A stretch of DNA of 18,332 nucleotides. It comes from JBDKJS01 sp039806065 (GTDB lineage Bacteria > Bacteroidota > Bacteroidia > AKYH767-A > 2013-40CM-41-45). The DNA is taken from contig JBDKJS010000024.1 in NCBI GenBank assembly GCA_039806065.1, positions 1 through 18,332 of the forward strand, read 5' to 3'. The number at the start of each line of letters is the position of its first letter. Positions within the stretch are counted from its first letter, which is position 1. The translations under genes and the position numbers were made by a program. The notes beneath the pieces were generated by a model, which had not been told where the DNA came from, did no database searches, and saw nothing but the letters and a program-made list of their open reading frames with translations. This document shows, piece by piece, positions 15,801 through 18,332 of the stretch.

Positions 15801-16128
15801 TCCAAGCATTGGTTGTGTTGATGGATGCAAAATTTGTTATATCCTGAAATTTGAAATTGCCTTTGTTAAGGTACAATTTAGGAGAAACCATATTACCCGT
15901 AAAAATTAAATCGCACAGGCCGTCATTATTAATGTCTCCTGCAGCCACACCGCCACCATTATAAAAATATTCATAAGTTAAAATATTCAAACTTTCGGAT
16001 TCGGTAAGTTTATTGTTGAACTGCACATTGGAGTTGGCAGGATCAACTAAGGAGAAGAGCGGTGAACTGGCATATACGCTTGAGGGAGTGCTAAAGCATA
16101 GTATTAAGGTAAGAATACGACTGATCAT
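12889..16128 (-). CDS. Secreted FG-GAP/VCBS repeat protein with ASPIC/UnbV domain (CRTAC1-like)
   Basis: The protein has 1079 residues with a signal peptide (ISRILTLILCFSTPSSVYAS). About 14 calcium-binding D-x-D-x-D-G loops are spread along it, e.g. DINNDGLCD (65-73), DVNADGWLD (117-125), DFNNDGWED, DLDNDGDLD (471-479), DVNNDGYAD (855-863) and the degenerate DINGDDFPE (993-1001). These are the hallmark of FG-GAP/VCBS beta-propeller blades. An ASPIC/UnbV domain (about 515-582: GAKVAIENEKNSYHLHQQPC, then PGKYQITVTWPDGTTQK) sits in the middle, separating two propeller-like halves. No enzymatic residues are evident; a calcium-stabilised binding or scaffold role outside the inner membrane is inferred. 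The ATG is 4 bases after the stop of the polyprenyl synthase gene, so translation is probably coupled. The C-terminus has no recognisable T9SS sorting domain, so the export route beyond Sec is unclear. Confidence 0.9.
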   Translation of the reverse strand: MISRILTLILCFSTPSSVYASSPLFSLVDPANSNVQFNNKLTESESLNILTYEYFYNGGGVAAGDINNDGLCDLIFTGNMVSPKLYLNKGNFKFQDITNFASINTTNAWRTGVSMADVNADGWLDIYICKSGKYNGALRQNELYINNRDLTFSESAKKFGLADSSYSTQAAFFDFDKDGDLDCYLLNHNVQTFKNFDIATMRSQRDPLAGDKLFENRNGYFNDISEAAGIKGSAIGFGLGIAIADFNNDGWEDIYICNDYTEPDYLYINKKNGTFVDSLSFYMGHTSQFSMGCDAADVNNDGLPDLITVDMLPEDNFRQKLMRGPAAFDKYQMQVKYGYHHQVMRNNFHLNNGRGVFLEIGQMANISNTDWSWAPLFADFNHDGLKDLFITNGYPRNYINMDFMKYTYEDAKAIARNNKESIKLLDVVQQIPPIEVANYLFSNKNGWSFQNISSESGFSNPITSNGAIYADLDNDGDLDLVTNNINSVASIHQNNTNDANFIKIKLQSATNNTYAYGAKVAIENEKNSYHLHQQPCRGFQSSVAPILHAGVAPGKYQITVTWPDGTTQKIINIANGSSLTIDQDLKKREMHLPPESSYISFDTLDFIHKENTYIDFKREPLLPHFKSICSPHITTGDINNDGLIDFFITNAAGGRSQLMIQNKDGLFESIDEPFNMDSLAEDAEAAIVDVNHDQLLDIIIAAGSYEFSDIDPRRNHKIYVNKGNNQFDSATNLPTIKNTTSSCITSADIDRDGDDDLFIGSAAIPGSYGAIPQSLLLINDHGQFMVDTTRMNTLVGMVNDAVFHDMDCDGWPDLIVATEWGPIKYYRNNHSKLEAQEMNGLSHLNGWWNTIHICDVNNDGYADIIAGNKGENEQWKVTDAEPLRLYVNDFDNNGAIDPIMTYYINHQEELMPSRDELLDQIVPLRKKYIYYAAYAKASINNTFSEAQLKNLQIRSCNQMKSGYFLSSKGNTFTFIPFSFEAQAAPINAITSADINGDDFPEIIIAGNNEHVRAEMGRNDAMPGYIVANDSGALTLFKSLNLKGECRSLSTLKVGKKLKLIIGINNRQTLSLPLNKSLLN

Positions 16129-16132
16129 AAAA

Positions 16133-17107
16133 TCAATATTTTCTATCGATGGTAAAGTTTACCAAAGCAATGAGCGATTTCTTGTATTCGCTTTCTTTAA
16201 AATGATTTAGTAATTCGAGGGCTTGATCTCTATATGCAAGCATTTTCTCATTGGCATAAACTATACCATTATTTGCATGAACCATTTTGATTACCTGTTG
16301 AACCTTCTGTTTGTCATGGCTTTCATTTTTTACAACATTTATGATAAAGCGCCTATCATTTGAATCCACTTTTGTGAGGGTATAAATGAGCGGAAGCGTC
16401 ATTTTACTTTCTTTGATATCATTGCCAGTAGGTTTGCCGATAATTCCGTCAGAACTATAATCAAATAAGTCATCCTTTATTTGAAAAGCCATTCCGGTTA
16501 GCTCCCCAAATTGGTGAAGTAATTTAATTTCTTCAATACCAGCACCAGCAGATTGGCCACCACACGCACAGCATGCTGCTATAAGCGATGCCGTTTTTTG
16601 CCTGATTATTTCAAAATATATTTCTTCTTGGATATCTAGTCGCCTGGCTTTTTCAATTTGAAGTAATTCACCTTCGCTCATCACTTTTACCGCCTCACTT
16701 ACTATTTCGAGAAGTTCAAAATCTTTATTTGTCACACTCAGTAAAAGTCCTTTTGATAGTAAATAATCACCAACGAGAACTGCTATTTTATTTTTCCACA
16801 ACGCATTAATAGAAAAGAATCCCCTCCTTAAATTTGAATTATCCACCACATCATCATGAACCAATGTGGCTGTATGTAGTAATTCTATCAAACTAGCAGC
16901 CCTATAGGTTTTTTCAGTTATTGCGGCACACATTCCAGCACTTAAAAACACAAACATGGGGCGCATCATCTTGCCTTTACGCTTAACAATATAATGCGTA
17001 ATGCGATCTAGAAGTGGCGTTTTACTTTGCATGTTTTGTTTGAATTTTTTTTCAAACAATTCCATTTCCGTTGCAATTGGAGCTTTTATTAAGTTAAGTG
17101 TTGTCAA
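16133..17107 (-). CDS. ispB: Long-chain polyprenyl diphosphate synthase (IspB-like), TTG start
   Basis: This 324-residue all-helical enzyme extends FPP or GPP with IPP units to a long prenyl diphosphate, most likely for the menaquinone side chain. Both aspartate-rich motifs are intact: HDDVVD (Asp85, 86, 89, followed by NSNLRRG) and KDDLFD (Asp212, 213, 216), then GKPTGND. Ala80, five residues before the first Asp, is small as in E. coli IspB (HTATLLHDDVVD), which fits a long product; exact chain length cannot be read. The frame starts with TTG at 17107-17105. The next in-frame ATG is codon 15, but the residues before it (LIKAPIATEMELFEKKF) resemble the usual N-terminus of Bacteroidota homologues, so TTG is preferred. 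It lies 2 bases after the rlmN stop, implying coupled translation. Confidence 0.92.
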   Translation of the reverse strand: MTTLNLIKAPIATEMELFEKKFKQNMQSKTPLLDRITHYIVKRKGKMMRPMFVFLSAGMCAAITEKTYRAASLIELLHTATLVHDDVVDNSNLRRGFFSINALWKNKIAVLVGDYLLSKGLLLSVTNKDFELLEIVSEAVKVMSEGELLQIEKARRLDIQEEIYFEIIRQKTASLIAACCACGGQSAGAGIEEIKLLHQFGELTGMAFQIKDDLFDYSSDGIIGKPTGNDIKESKMTLPLIYTLTKVDSNDRRFIINVVKNESHDKQKVQQVIKMVHANNGIVYANEKMLAYRDQALELLNHFKESEYKKSLIALVNFTIDRKY

Positions 17108-17109
17108 TG

Positions 17110-18186
17110 TTAAGTGGATGTAGTTTTCTTTAATTTAACAACAGCATTTTCATTTTTGTTAGCCAATTGGCCACATGCAGCATCTATATCTTTTCCACGA
17201 CTTCTTCTAATATTGGTTTGAATTTTTTTACTTACCAAATAACTTTTGAAAGCATCTAATTTATCATTGCTTGTATTGGTGAATCCTCCCTTATCAATGG
17301 GGTTGTATTCGATCAAATTTACTTTGCTAGGTATGATTTTACAAAATGCTGCTAACTCTTTGGCATCTTGAAGAGAGTCGTTAAAATTATTGAATACGAT
17401 GTATTCATACGTTACAAAGTGTTTGGTTTTTTGATGGTAATATTGAAGTGCTGCTGCAAGCACTTCTAAATTATTAGATTCGTTAATGGGCATTATGTGA
17501 GCACGCTTTTGATCATTGGCTGCATGAAGGCTTAAAGCCAAATTAAATTTCACTTCATCATCTCCTAATTTTCTAATCATTTTGGCGATACCTGCAGTGC
17601 TCACCGTAATTCTTTTTGGAGCCATTAGTAACCCATCTGTTGCAGTTATTCTTTCAATGGCTTTAATCACATTGGCATAGTTTAGTAAGGGCTCGCCCAT
17701 ACCCATGAACACAATGTTGCTTAATGGAATATTGTATAAGGATTCACTTTGCTTTTTAATGTGCGCTACTTGATCGTAAATTTCATCGGCATTTAAGTTT
17801 CTAAGTCTTTCTAGTTTTCCGGTAGCACAAAATTTGCAAGTGAGCGAGCACCCCACCTGCGATGATACGCAGGCTGTCATTCGAGTTTCAGTAGGAATAA
17901 GTACGCCTTCTACAATATTTCCATCATATAGTTTGAACGCATTTTTTACTGTACCATCATTACTCTGTTGAAACGTATCAATAGTCACACCATTAATAAC
18001 ACAATGGTGTTGAAGCCAGTCTTTCAACTCACGTGGAATGTTATTCATTTCTTCAAATGTATGGGCTGCATACTTCCAAAGCCACTCCCATGTTTGAACT
18101 GCCCTATATTTTTTAAATCCATGAGCAATAAATAATGATGTGAGCTCTGTTAACGATAAAGACCGTATGTCTATCCTTGTCGGCAT
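17110..18186 (-). CDS. rlmN: Dual-specificity 23S rRNA (A2503-C2)/tRNA (A37-C2) methyltransferase RlmN
   Basis: This 358-residue radical-SAM methyltransferase makes 2-methyladenosine in 23S rRNA and certain tRNAs. The [4Fe-4S]-binding motif is Cys113-x3-Cys117-x2-Cys120 (CSLTCKFC). The two mechanistic cysteines are Cys106 (MTACVSSQVGC, equivalent to E. coli Cys118) and Cys338 (AACGQLA, the methyl-carrying Cys355 equivalent). MGMGEPLLNY is the SAM-contacting GEP region. Retention of both cysteines and normal length argue for RlmN. Cfr, the A2503-C8 relative conferring antibiotic resistance, usually differs in its N-terminal domain; housekeeping context and sequence fit RlmN. The ATG is about 12 bases after the predicted transcription start. 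It is the first gene of the leftward five-gene run. Confidence 0.96.
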   Translation of the reverse strand: MPTRIDIRSLSLTELTSLFIAHGFKKYRAVQTWEWLWKYAAHTFEEMNNIPRELKDWLQHHCVINGVTIDTFQQSNDGTVKNAFKLYDGNIVEGVLIPTETRMTACVSSQVGCSLTCKFCATGKLERLRNLNADEIYDQVAHIKKQSESLYNIPLSNIVFMGMGEPLLNYANVIKAIERITATDGLLMAPKRITVSTAGIAKMIRKLGDDEVKFNLALSLHAANDQKRAHIMPINESNNLEVLAAALQYYHQKTKHFVTYEYIVFNNFNDSLQDAKELAAFCKIIPSKVNLIEYNPIDKGGFTNTSNDKLDAFKSYLVSKKIQTNIRRSRGKDIDAACGQLANKNENAVVKLKKTTST

Positions 18187-18204
18187 CTATTTTTTAATCA
18201 ATTG

Positions 18205-18235
18205 CAAAGATACTCCAAAAGCACTTATCATTCAA
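18205..18235 (-). promoter_or_regulatory. Bacteroidota-type promoter for rlmN and the genes after it
   Basis: The minus strand has TATCTTTG (18212-18205), exactly TAnnTTTG. A TTG lies at 18235-18233, with a 20-base spacer. The predicted start near 18198 gives a very short AT-rich leader before the rlmN ATG at 18186. The next four genes have gaps of only 2-38 bases, so this is the only promoter I can see for the whole run. Confidence 0.6.
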
Positions 18236-18254
18236 TCGCAATTTGCACACCACC

Positions 18255-18285
18255 TTGTATATTGGTTGATGAAGCAGTAGTTTTG
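18255..18285 (+). promoter_or_regulatory. Divergent Bacteroidota-type promoter at the right edge
   Basis: TTG (18255-18257), a 20-base spacer, then TAGTTTTG (18278-18285, exact TAnnTTTG). It points rightwards, back-to-back with the rlmN promoter. Transcription would begin near 18292, about 6 bases before an ATG at 18298. Confidence 0.5.
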
Positions 18286-18297
18286 CAACAGCACTTT

Positions 18298-18332
18298 ATG
18301 AAATTATTCTCTAAACTTTCTTATTGTCCTCG
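18298..18332 (+). CDS. Start of a rightward gene, truncated by the window edge
   Basis: An ATG at 18298 opens a frame reading MKLFSKLSYCP to the window end (11 complete codons). Its only support is the well-formed divergent promoter just upstream and the absence of any other gene in the gap after rlmN. Too little is visible to say what it encodes. Confidence 0.45.
   Translation, partial: MKLFSKLSYCP

Noticed and set aside
11579..17107. Haloperoxidase plus polyprenyl synthase as a halogenated-terpenoid biosynthesis cluster
   Set aside because: The synthase is IspB-like and follows rlmN as a housekeeping gene, the haloperoxidase is exported, and no cyclase, prenyltransferase or transport gene is present.

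Overview
The window looks like chromosomal DNA of a member of the Bacteroidota, probably a free-living Chitinophagales, Sphingobacteriales or Cytophagales relative. The evidence is AT-rich sequence, a secreted protein with a type B type IX secretion (gliding-motility) C-terminal domain, a secreted S74 tail-fibre-like protein, ASPIC/UnbV VCBS proteins, AT-rich leaders without Shine-Dalgarno sites, and promoters of the Bacteroidota type (TTG, 17-20 bp, TAnnTTTG). I see no tRNA, rRNA, CRISPR array, insertion sequence, integrase or phage structural gene. No stretch longer than 300 bases lacks a gene.

Left part (1-6292, all minus strand, listed in transcription order): a T9SS type B surface protein (4232-6292), methylenetetrahydrofolate reductase metF (3222-4175), an 869-residue secreted protein with about 25 short glycine-rich repeats and a C-terminal S74 self-cleaving chaperone domain (435-3044), and the start of an exported protein cut off by the window edge (1-421).

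Middle (6431-10096, plus strand): lepA (elongation factor 4), then a DEAD-box RNA helicase with a DbpA-type RNA-binding domain and an RG-rich tail. The latter converges tail-to-tail with the next block; only 4 bases separate the two stop codons.

Right part (10101-18186, minus strand) reads as one tight five-gene run: rlmN, a long-chain polyprenyl diphosphate synthase (TTG start), an FG-GAP/VCBS-ASPIC protein, a vanadium-dependent haloperoxidase/PAP2-type enzyme, and a TlpA-like thioredoxin with a large N-terminal domain. The gaps are 2, 4, 29 and 38 bases. The first two genes are housekeeping (ribosome/tRNA methylation, quinone side chain). The last three are exported and may form a functional set at the envelope. 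A divergent promoter pair at the right edge starts rlmN leftwards and a new, truncated gene rightwards at 18298.

Most of the window is ordinary. The points most worth a second look are the attachment of the VCBS-haloperoxidase-TlpA trio to rlmN-ispB, the haloperoxidase active-site set, the repeat/S74 protein outside any phage context, and a possible hairpin over the helicase start codon.
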